DNA of 64,000 nt from Apostichopus japonicus (lineage: Eukaryota; Echinodermata; Holothuroidea; Aspidochirotida; Stichopodidae): the NCBI RefSeq assembly GCF_037975245.1, contig NC_092569.1, positions 16,600,001 through 16,664,000 of the forward strand, read 5' to 3'. The first letter of the stretch is position 1, and each line of letters opens with the position of its first letter. Positions 49,045 to 60,072 of this stretch are shown here, in pieces. The translations under genes and the position numbers were made by a program. The notes under the pieces are model-generated. The model did not search any database. It was not told the origin of the DNA and saw only the letters and a list, made by a program, of their open reading frames with translations.

Positions 49045-49454
49045 AAGCAGACTGAAGGGTTGGTCTCAGTTTGCTACATTTGCTCCTCTTCTAGCTCAAA
49101 ATCAAAACGGTCATGATATGAAACTTTGCAAGTGCCATGACAGACCAATATGTGGTGGGTAGGATATGTATGTATTTTAGATCCTCCTGCAAGCAGGAAC
49201 TCGCGAAGAAGCCTCATTGACTTATCAAAGCCGCAAGCTGACTAAAGTCAGTATCTTAGATTAATATTTAACGTCCATGATTATGAGTTGTCAATTGTCA
49301 AAAACTCTGTAACTAGACGGCACACGTTAATCTTGAAGTAACTCGAACTGGAGCTATTATGATTGGAAGGCACCGGCCTTATCCACTTTCAACTGACAAA
49401 CGGAGTGAGCTAACGATCCGTATGCCAGTTGAAATCTTCTATCAATGCTTTGGA
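49045..49454. mobile_element. 410-bp insertion of unknown class
   Basis: The flanks TTACTCCGAGC and GGGTCTTGAAAG are contiguous in the other type II spacer (23473-23493), so this block was inserted here or lost there. It is less AT-rich than its surroundings and has no open frame. No clear terminal repeat or target duplication was seen. Confidence 0.5.
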
Positions 49455-50700
49455 GGGTCTTGAAAGTTTAATTGAACGAATATTGTGGTGCGACACCTGA
49501 AGCCACGATTTAATAGAGGACGCTCTTCACAAACAGTGAAAAACCTCAAGGCGATGCAAATGTAATTAAGAAAAACGAAAGACTCCTCGATACATATTTG
49601 AATCTCTGTAAATGAGCATTCCCGACAGCGCTTAACATTGTGCATTTGCTGTTTTTTGTATCAATGAGATAAATTTTACATTTTTATTAGCTTTTTGTTA
49701 TGTTTACCGAGCAAATTCAAGAGTCGGTGCTCGGTGAAAGATCTTACACGTTGTTTTAAGGACAAGAAAGTAGATTTAAGTAAGTATTCATCCTCTTTAG
49801 TGATACAAGTTGGTGAATGAGATGTTTGCAACTCATGGTACATATTTTGAGTTCAACAAGTCATAAAAGCATTATGCTTTCTTATTCAACTTTATATGTT
49901 GTTTCAATTCAAACATAACAACATCCTCTTGTCTTCTTGCCTGTGATCATTTATACCACTATTATCTATGGGGACGAATTGAATACTTTAGTATGGAATA
50001 TATTAATAAGTTCATACGGTGAGAGAACAATGTCTTACTTTAAAAGATATTTTCGTGTATACGTTGAGGATTACGTTGAAAATTGGCGAGTGAAGGAAAT
50101 AATGTTGGACTGCCTTATCGAGTCGATTGAGTTTTAATGATAATTCGATGTCATATACAGGACTACATGAGAAAGTAAGAAAATATTCCTGGCATGTACA
50201 GAAATGTATTGTTTGTGTGTAATTGTGCACTTCACGGTAATTAGAGCGTAACGTAACTTTCTATCGCTGACTCCAAACAAGTAACTCAAATTTTGTGCAT
50301 AGTAACAGGACAGGCCCCATACCTTTTTTTTTTTTTATTGTACTGGGTCGTAGTGGTTAAGGGCGATGGTAGGGGAGGGGGGTGGGACCAATAAGTGAAG
50401 TCGTGCAGAGCTGCGGTCAAGTGAAATATTATTTTTCTTGAACGGCAGATAGGGGTGGAGGAGTGGAAGATTGCTAAGTGGCAAAACCTGTAAACTGGAG
50501 TCATGTGGATAACGGGTTTTTTTTTTTGTGTAGCATATATTGGGCGTTTTTCTCGATTACTGTCAATCTCATTTCAGTAAAAAAAAAATACAATTTGCAT
50601 AAAAAACGCTCGATAAAAACCACAGTGGTTTCACAATGAAAAGCAAAACTCAAGATGGACGAGTCTGGAAATAATTATATTCATCTTCCTTTCCTATTCA

Positions 50701-50706
50701 TTTATT
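50701..50706 (-). terminator. Poly(A) signal AATAAA of FREP-5
   Basis: Minus-strand AATAAA about 123 bp after the stop. Confidence 0.45.
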
Positions 50707-50828
50707 TGATGTTATCAAAATTATAAGGATTTGTTGTTAAGTCAATAGTCCAATATATATAAGTCTAGAGTTTATGACGATGATACAATGTTTGGTGATC
50801 ATCCTAGTTGCTGAGAACGGTCGATGCA

Positions 50829-51088
50829 TTACACTGGACGTATCTTCATTTCCGCGTATTTTATGTTGTAACTACTCCCTGGAAGATTACACCAATACAT
50901 GCTCTTGGAAGTAGTACTGCCGGCTGTGTACAGTCCGTTCAGGTTAGAATTATAATCACAATAACAATAAGTACCGTGCCACCAAGCTCCGTAACAATAC
51001 TGGGCTAAGTTATAACTAGAGTGACGATCATTGTCGCGATTGAACGTCGTAAATGTCTGGTTTCTGTGATTCGCCATCCTATCGATTG
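50829..51088 (-). CDS. FREP-5 exon 5 (type II terminal exon)
   Basis: The acceptor is TTTCGCAG and the first codon is G|CA (Ala). Four cysteines: AQYC, TYC, YC and YWC. It ends KIRPV-TAA and has no tyrosine run. Confidence 0.92.
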
Positions 51089-51614
51089 CTGCGAAAGGAA
51101 AACACAAATACGAGATGAAGTAGACATGGTTCTTCATTATATTATTTATTTACACGATTTACTTAAATACTGGATGCATCATTACGACTTTCTGGATACA
51201 TTTGTTGGAGATAATGAACAGGCTATACAATATAATATGTTAGAATCCTTCTAAAATGTTATGTTGATAGTTACATTGTTGTGCTTCAAGAGTACTCGTG
51301 GTAATCACATGTGATATCACAGCTGTCATTGAAAAGTTTTTTTTTTTAAATTCCCATTTTGGGATCAATTTGTATTGACTTTGCATTCCCCCAAGTTAAG
51401 GTATAAACGATTGGGTAGAAATGCAATGGTTTTTGATATTTTTTTTTATTTGGTGTACAGTAAAACTATGACATCACTCACACTTGTTTCCATGAAGTAC
51501 ATTTATTAAACCAAGTTCCTTACAATTTCAGCTATTAAAATATGGATAAATTTTCCAATTACTGGAAAATTAATGACAAAGCTTAGATCCATGTGCTTCA
51601 GTTGTCATAGGTAG

Positions 51615-51686
<72 letters not shown>

Positions 51687-54600
51687 TGTATCTGTTTAAT
51701 TCCCTTTTCTTAGTTTGTTTTGTTTTGTTTTGTTTTGTGTTTTTTTGTTGTTGTACTTTCCTAAAGGGTTTTATTGCTATGACTATATGAGAGCAGGGTA
51801 GGAAATAGGAGATGTCATACTTTGGACATTCCATTTCCCTATATCTCTACTTCCTGGTTGACACTCAGATAACAAGGGAAATTAATTTGACGAAGAATAT
51901 TCTATGTTTATAATCATATCTTGCGACTTTTCAAGTAACTATATTTATTGTCATCTGTATATGCAGAGTTTACTACCTACCGTTGCCAAATGTCACAAAT
52001 GGCACATTTTTCCGAAATGCCAATTGTTTATAACCTTTAAATTTTGTACTGATATATTTATCGTATTGATAGAAACACTGTATTAACCATATATCATATA
52101 CTGCTGATGTTTAACTTCCGAGTGAGAGTTATACATCAGAACAGCAGGGAAATACAAAGTGCAAACACATAACTTATTATATATACGTACCTGTTGTGCT
52201 GGAGCTATCGTATTCTCCAAGGCCAACTAAACGATACTTAGTCTCTTCATCGCTGATCCTAAACAGGTCGTACTTCGCAAAATAGGGATCTCCATTCACG
52301 TTCTTTAAATCAATGCGAAGCATGTAATCCTTTTGGTTAGTTAAGAGTGATATTTTATCGTTGCCAAGCCAAAATTCCCTTTTAAGGAAACCAAAGCCAT
52401 CTCGGTAATCATCCCAGTCTCTGTAAAATTCTACGGAACCATCGACCCGGCGTTGGAAGACCTGGTTTAGTTTCAAAACAAAAACATGTCATATTTGGTT
52501 TGAAAATAAAGAACAATATAAAAAAAAAAAAACGGTTTACGTTTGAGGGGTATGATGTATTAGACTGAGTGTAGTCAGTGTTTTAATGTTAGGTCTTACG
52601 TTGACGGTAGCCTGTGCACCATTTTGATTCTTCTTTTTCAAATGGAATACATTGGTAACATATAATTTTTGCCCATATTGCGAACAGTAATGTAGCTGTA
52701 GAAACATTTTGTGGTTTCGCAAAACTTTCTCGCTATAAGAGAAAACAATCATACTTAGGATTATTCATGGTTATTCGTGAAGTTATTTTAAGCGTATTTT
52801 AAATACATATCTAATACGGTAAATTTGACACTAAGTAACGTTTTCTTTAGAATTAAATCAAACTAAAAGATATGAATAAAGACTGCATGCCTTGTCGAAC
52901 GAATCAGCACCTGTTACACACATAATCTGTATAAAGGAATCGCTTTTTACTGAACCAATAAAATAGAAAATATCAACATACTTCAGGAAGCACGCTAAAT
53001 AGAAATTAACTAAGGCTAATATTATGTTATGTTCTTACCGTCCAGGCTCCTCCGTCAATTGAGTTATTACAGTAAACTTGAAAAGGTTCATTGGCTCCAT
53101 CTGGCTTAATCAGATAAATACCAGATTCAGTGGAACTCCCTTCACATTGGTCGTAAACTTCTTTGCAATCTCGAGGATATTCTGGCTCTTGGTAGAAAAA
53201 GTAGGAGGAATCTGAAGGAATGAAAGAGAAAAACTTGTAAGAAATGGATGCGATCAATTTTAATGTGAACTACCAAACTCGATGTCCCGTTTTATCGGTC
53301 TATCGATACAATTGAAAATTACGGTTTTCAAAAACAAACAAAAACTGTTTTTCAAAATAATGAACACAAAATTTCCATACTGCTTCTTGCTTGGAAGAAC
53401 AACATTGAAGTAAACATTGTAAATTCGTAAAAGAACAACAAATACACAGAAAAATCTTAAATGAAGTAACAGAATACACCCCCATCCCACCGCAAAAAAA
53501 AAAAAGAATCCTGATAATTCTGGTAACTTTGTCTATTTAATTTAAAACGACAAAAGGTTGGCCTCCTTTTCACCACCGCGACAAACATTAAACGGCTTCC
53601 AGTAGGTTTATTAACTTTTCAGCCAGTGTTAAAGAGTGTTGCTTTCGATTTTTAGATATTTTAGTTTTTTTCACCAAATTACAAAAACCAGAGTACGCCT
53701 TTCAGTGAAGATATGATTATGACTTAGGGTAGGGTTCATATATAATTACCACATTAAGAAAGGTAAGTAATAACGCATATTAACCAAAAATATGTGAAGA
53801 CCCCAAAAGCAGAAATAACCATAACTGTCAAACAATATCATTAATATGACTGATCGATTAAGTTTCTGTAAAACTGTTTTCGATGATATTATTTTAATAA
53901 CGGCTCTGAATATTAAGTGAGATGAAAACTATATAGGCCTATGTATATATTCACCGATGGAAACTCTATAATAATAGTTTCCTAAAGACATGTAACCCAA
54001 CTTAAAAATGTAAATTAAGTTACATTTTAATTACAAATTAAGTAAACTAATAAAAAAAAAACAGATCAATTCTAGAAGCTATGTTTCTTTAAGATTATTC
54101 AATAAATGTTGGCCTCCTTTAGACCACCGCGAAAATCGTTAAAAGGCTCTCAGTTTTTTTCTAACTATAGGTTGTTCCCAGCCATCTTTAAAAGCGGGTT
54201 AATTTTCGTTTTACAGTATTTTATTGTAACCAAATTAAAAAATACGTCAGTACGTCTTTATGTTAGGAAGAATTTTAAAACATTTTAAACAGTCGGTGAT
54301 GATGGTTTTGGTGCAAAGTTATTATTACCCCATCAAGAAACGGAAGTATAACAGCAAATCAAACAAATGTATGTCAAAAAAAAAACAGAAATCACAATAA
54401 GTGTCATTCAAAATCAATGATATAAATGATTCATTAAGTTAGATGAATCATATATATATCGATAGGTACCTCCAAATTGAAAAAAAAAAATTACATTGAT
54501 ACTTGTAATGTACATCTTTATAACATGTATTTTTTTTGTAAAAGATTCATGTCAAAGTTCCTTGAAAAAAAAAGAATAAGAAAGATAACTTTTTTTTACC

Positions 54601-57600
54601 TCCAGTGCTTCTTTTGTTCCTCCCAGAACTTTCCCGTCCAAGATTCTAACATGGAGATATGAAAATTAAAAATATAAAAGTCAACAAAGTCACTAAAAGG
54701 ACATTCCGATATCGGGAGGGACTCGTTTTTAAAGGGTACTTACCGCCGAAATCATTTTAGTTCCAAAGCATTTTTAAGTTGCTGCTAATCTTTGGTTAAA
54801 GTCCAATGATGTTAAATCAGGGATCATTAACTATGTCACCATTAGGTCATCTTAACCATTTCACTGATAGACACCATTTACTTTGACCCCATTCGTATGA
54901 CAAGGTTTCTGTATTATTCGCATTAAGATCTTTCCCTTTTACTCATATATTATCTTTTCTGTAGGAAACATTACGGGAATTCAAGAGACACTATTCCAAC
55001 ACTCTATTCCAACACAGTATAAGTATTCAGTTTAAAACGTATATAGAACTTTCGTGACATATTTAAATGCAGACAAAATGTGTTTCTATCCGATACTGCG
55101 TTGTCGTTGTTTACTTATTGGCACGGATGTTTATAGACAACTTTAAAAAAAATATTTTTAAACTATTAAGATGACAGAATGACGAATAAACAAGTTACAC
55201 ACTCAACGCTATTGTTGTCCTGTTTCCCGCCCTTTTACTGAATAACCTATATAAAAAATTAAAAAAAAACTGTGCCGCTTGAATTTTCCCGACATAAAGT
55301 GAGAAAGTAATATGGACGTTCACAATTTTCATAAATATATCTCATATTAATGGTCATGTTTGTGTAGTAAAAGGGAAATACGACTATAGCAGTTCCTACT
55401 TGAGTTAATTATCTTTTAGTAAGAAGTTTAGGAATGATGAAAATATTACGAATTTAGTTTAATGTCAATACAAATGCGTTTTGAATTATCCTAGTTAAAT
55501 GAGTCGTTTTCGTATCTCTGAGGCATTTCTGCATTTTGTCGTGTGATCTTGTTTACTCTTATCATTTTTTTCATTATAAGCTGAATGAATTGCCCAGTTT
55601 CAACTTGAAACATAATTTACAATTATTAGAAAGTTTAGAGATTTACCTAAAACTGTATTACGAATGGCGGGTACTCTCGCCGTTTCTTCCTTCGAGGTTC
55701 TGTTTGCTTAGTAAGTTGTACCATTTTGACCTTTTGGCACATTATGTTTTTGTTAATAATAATATATAAGACTTATTAAAACTCCCTCATAAACTTATAC
55801 CACCGATACAATTTATTACAATAGAAGCAATATAGAATGCATCATATTAATCAATGTTGTGTTAGAGAAATTGGAAAACTTCAACGCACTGATCTAGACA
55901 TCATTTTATCATCAAGTGTGATATTCGCTTTCTATATTGTTCAAAATTTTAATGGATTCCTCACTGCCTTCTCCATTTTTTTTTCAAATGATTACAAAGA
56001 TAAATCCTTTTTGACTATTTTATATAAAAATAATTCCTTAACATAAACTAACAGCGTACCTCCATTAGAATCTCTAATACAAATCCTAATTTAATCTAAT
56101 AAATCTGGAAAAACATATTTATTTGAGAGATATTTTACAGGCCTTTATTACTACATACGATGCAACAATGTTATTAAGCCTTTACCCTGATATGCTATTT
56201 TAAACAGTCTCATTCAAAACAAATTCTTCAGTTTTCCTTTTGAAGTAATACGGCGTACCTTTGACGTTTATATGAACTCTACATCAGATTAAGGCAATGA
56301 GTGACTTTTGTCATTTGTTTAAACTGTTAATAAAATATTTGGATATTCCATTGCTATGTTGTCGATGTCATGCCAGGGAAAACATGCTCTAAGAACAAAC
56401 GAGAGAACAATGTATTCTTTCTTTTTATGTAAAAAATGAGTTTCTAGGTAAAATAAATACATTTCAGTGGTGCGTGTCCCGATTATATATTTACAATTTT
56501 GTTTAATTTTGTTGTTTGGTTTATTTACAGAAATAAACAAGCCGAAGCAACGTTATACTCTCCTTGGTATATTGGTCTGTGTTGATGGTAATTTTAATTA
56601 ATGAAATATATGATGAAAGTAATATAAAGTTATTATTTAATATATATTTACTGGTACTTGGATTCACATCGAGAATAATCCATTAAAGATTTAAATCAAG
56701 TGTTTATAAGTTATGAGTATAACTTATGATTTTAAGGCATTATTCCACAAGATATAATATGAATTTAAAATCGTTTTAAATTTGATTGATTGCTCTGAGT
56801 TTCTGTACAGTACACTACATATTATAATTCACCTTCGTTCAGATGAAATGTCAAATATGAATATTTATACTATGTTTGTGCTATAATATTGAAAGACTAG
56901 ATTCGGCAGCAAAGTGTCAAGAGCGTTAACATTTGTTAAAATTAATAATTTATTGCTTTCCTAAGTAAGTAGTAGACTGTCATTTAAGTATCATGTTTTT
57001 AACTATTTTGATTTATTCATCGATTGTTAATCAGGTTACTAGCTACTTTGAAAGGTATACTTGAAAACACATTTGTCAAATTTATATTTTTCTTGGCGCA
57101 AAAATCGAGAATGCCCATCCAAGAATATCAGCAATTAAAGGTTTAGAACTGCTTACTGGGAAAAGGAACATTTTCATAACACGTAGGTAATATTTGCTAC
57201 CAAATTACATCCAACAGAATATATAATATATATTCAATGAATGGGAAAATAATATTTATTTGAGAGATATTTTAAAGACCATTATCGTTAAACACGATAC
57301 AACGGTGACATGAAACATGATATTTTACTCATTCTTTAGAATAAAATTGTTTGATATACATTGTAGTAATGCGGGGGAATTTGGCCAGACATATCCGAAG
57401 TTCATGTGGGTAAACTTGATGAAATTAAATCGAGAAGTTTTCTTTTCAACTTGTTTTACTGCTATAAAAAGAAATTCTATCACGATTTCCTGGATGAGAT
57501 GTCAAGGAAGGAACGCGCTCAAAACACAGAAAAGAACAAACTACAATGTCGATTGATATAAACAATGACTATCGCAATAGAATAAATACATTTCTATAAT

Positions 57601-58637
57601 AACGGTTATATTTAGTAGCTATTCACAAATGCCAAAAACGATGCTTTGTTTATTTAAACAATTCAAACAAGTCAAAACAACTTTATTCTTTTTTTCTGCT
57701 TTTGATCTGCTTTAGTCTTAAATGTAATAAACGGAATATATATTTGACATTTGAAATTAATGGATCTTATTCTCTTGATATATAGAAGATAATCGTTTGA
57801 ATCTTTCCCGCAACTCAAGTTTTTATGATTTATGAGTATTTTTTTTATTTAAGACATCATTTAACCATTTAATCTAACTTACCTAGTCCGTTAATAAGAA
57901 AGTGTTAAGTTTTATCGATTGCTTCAAATGGTTCCTGTTATTGTTTCAATGCATTAAGTGATTGGTATTGCACTGAACCATGTATCTAGCAAGTCAACTT
58001 CCTTCATGTATTTTTTTAAATATATATTTGAATTGCCAAAAATGGATGTTCGAACTATATATAATTGTACTATAGTATTGTAATACTAGCTTGGAAGCAA
58101 GTTAACGATGGCTAAAAGGAAAAAAAATTCAAGTAATTCTTTGTTAGGAATCCACAGTTATACCCTTACCTATGAAAATCAAGTTTTTTATTTTATCGAT
58201 AATTTTATAATTTTATTTGTTATGTTGGACGATATAATTAAATACCCTTTTAAAACGTGATCGTTTTCCACGATAAATCGGCAAGTCATTGTCAATTTTA
58301 AATCGCTTATTGTATTCGTTAGAGTAAAAGGAATTCTTATCGTTGTTTTACGAAATAAGTGATATTTGAAACCCTGTTCAAACCCATCCTTATTTATGAT
58401 ATTATTAAAAACAGACATATACATCATATGAACACCGAAAATAAACTCAAACAGCATGGTAAAGAGAAACTGCAAATTTGTATTTAGTTTAAACATTATT
58501 GAGTTAGAAAATCATTTATCACAATTAAATATTCAACTTGAATTTGATAAAAAATAAAAGAAACTTACGGTTTCTGCCTGAAAAGCTGGAACTTGAGAGA
58601 AGAGTCCCAAAACACAAAATGTTAGGATGAACTGCAT
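50829..58637 (-). CDS. FREP-5: secreted fibrinogen-related protein, type II (complete, 272 aa)
   Basis: Exons 58569-58637, 54600-54645, 53039-53211, 52191-52461 and 50829-51088 (819 nt including the stop). The signal peptide has Val for Leu (FSQVPAF). Exon 3 ends DGGAWT, where the other genes have the near-universal FBG motif GGGW. Exon 4 has LKNVNG for LNNVNG. The terminal exon is type [18 protein letters not shown], loop NRDND, NLAQYCYGAWWHGTYCYC and a further cysteine in YWCNLPG. The mature chain has seven cysteines, the most in the array. The exon 2 donor is GTAAAA instead of GTAAGA. Intron 4 is short (1102 bp) with a TA repeat. Intron 1 carries about 90 extra bases near 56810-56895. The alternative exon 2b has a stop. 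Confidence 0.92.
51619..51684. repeat. (TA)n microsatellite in FREP-5 intron 4
   Basis: About 33 uninterrupted TA units, at the place matching 25639-25728. Confidence 0.95.
52191..52461 (-). CDS. FREP-5 exon 4
   Basis: [36 protein letters not shown], then [10 protein letters not shown]. The donor is GTACGT. Confidence 0.93.
53039..53211 (-). CDS. FREP-5 exon 3
   Basis: [27 protein letters not shown] and a GGAWT end. It has the same three cysteines and NNS sequon as the others. Confidence 0.93.
54600..54645 (-). CDS. FREP-5 exon 2 (RNKR mini-exon)
   Basis: [15 protein letters not shown]. The donor GTAAAA lacks the +5 G found in the other genes, so splicing may be weaker. Confidence 0.82.
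54744..54789 (-). pseudogene. Alternative exon 2b relic of FREP-5 (stop at codon 11)
   Basis: 46 nt with the AG and GTAAGT borders retained. It reads ISSNLKMLWN and then TAA. Confidence 0.4.
58569..58637 (-). CDS. FREP-5 exon 1 (signal peptide)
   Basis: MQFILTFCVLG to FQAET with the Leu-to-Val change in FSQVPAF. The donor is GTAAG. Confidence 0.9.
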
Positions 58638-58745
58638 CGTGACAATATTTTCTGGTCTTAACGATCACAAATCTCAAGAAGGAATGAAGTAAACTTTCTG
58701 GCAGTGAACCAGTTCAACCACTTTATGAGCATACCCTGTGTACTA

Positions 58746-58769
58746 TGACGTGGTTGTTGACACGTGTCA
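58746..58769 (-). promoter_or_regulatory. FREP-5 promoter module
   Basis: TGACGTGG at 58746-58753 and the palindrome at 58758-58769. CATAAAG lies nearer the start, as in FREP-2. Confidence 0.55.
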
Positions 58770-59353
58770 CCGAAGAGCTGATGAACCATTTACATTTATA
58801 CTATTTGTTATAACCTGGATGATCACGTAAATAAAAACATAAGCTAACAGTTTTTCTGTTGTCCCTTAAAGAGTAAAAATGATGACAATAACTATTAGTC
58901 CATTTTGATAGCTTTAATTGTATAGACGTAATGCGATGTTGCTTTTAATGGTCACATTAGTTGTATTATATTCATATACAATCTCAAACCAACTCAAAAT
59001 ATTTCTTTCGATAACACAAATTATATCGCATTATATATATTACACTTAGCTTATTAACCTTTCACCTATAAGTACCTCCGTAAGTTTGAATCCTAACGTA
59101 CTACTTTCAATTAACTGAATTTCGTCTCATGTAGCTTACCATCAACAGTTAAATGATGTTAAGGAAACTGCTGTAACAGCCCCTTAAGCAGTGCCAAATA
59201 TCCAAATATATATCTACAATCAAGAGAATACCGTTTAACAGTATCAAACCATCCATATCTAGGGAAACACGAGTTTTTTTTTTTTGAAATCCCACCCAAG
59301 CTCTCTGCAAGTTGCCATGTTTTTGTGAAATTACCCAGGATGCAACGTTTGCA

Positions 59354-59361
59354 TGACGTCA
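59354..59361. promoter_or_regulatory. CRE-like palindrome TGACGTCA, upstream of FREP-5
   Basis: Intact, next to the 0.7-kb block, as for FREP-2. Confidence 0.3.
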
Positions 59362-59370
59362 CACATGCAC

Positions 59371-60072
59371 CTCGGCAGAGTTGGACTTGCCGCTATGCAG
59401 ATTCTCTCGTAGAACCGCTCCACACAAAACCACGCTCGCGTACGGTATATGCTGAAACTACTAAACTATCATTAATTTTTAAATTATTACAACGGTTGAA
59501 CTGGACTTTATTATCCAGAAATCTAAAGACAAATAAATTAGTCATCATGTAGCCATCCTGCGTACGATTTTGAGTAATGTATACAGACGACATTGTAGCC
59601 TAGGCCTAAACAGTGTATCGTCCAATGTCCACAATCGTAGTTCGAGTAACAAGTTTAGTTACTATATAGCCTAGTCATGGTAACACTACTCGACATACTG
59701 TGACTGCGATCATCACTTCGTCGATGAAAAGTATCGTTCATTCGAGCAATTCAACATGACTGAGGCCCACATTATCCCTTATGACTATTGTGTAGAACTG
59801 ACTCCATCACCCCGACATAAGATGCGACACAAAAATAGTAATTCCAGAAGAAATTGATTGAGCCGTAGTTTAAAATTCGAAAGCAAACAATGACAATCAC
59901 TGTGCGTCTGTGTTGACAGTCATCTTGCAAAATACCAATTTACGCATATTTATTTATAAACGACATTTAACGTACGTATGCATCTATCCTTCAAAATTGG
60001 TTAAATATTTTACATGTACCTGAATTCTGAAGATGTTTTACACTTTCTAATTAAAATCCTAGAGTCTTACAA
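59371..60072 (-). repeat. 0.7-kb conserved spacer block, copy upstream of FREP-5
   Basis: Closest to the FREP-2 and FREP-4 copies. The minus-strand frame with CYSNYDCGHW is interrupted by a stop (AGTAACTAAACT), so it cannot encode a long product. Confidence 0.5.

Larger units (their letters stand above)
45634..50828. other. Intergenic spacer FREP-5/FREP-4, no intact gene seen
   Basis: Up to about 47700 it follows the type I spacer plus the 0.7-kb block. From 47700 to 48530 it is only patchily similar. From about 48710 on it follows the type II spacer (23140-24855), interrupted by a 410-bp insertion. It contains an inverted repeat around 48028-48060 (CTGTATGT and ACATACAG arms). Confidence 0.65.

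Noticed and set aside
51598-51834. Open frame with a long Ile-Tyr repeat
   Set aside because: It is a translation of the TA microsatellite.
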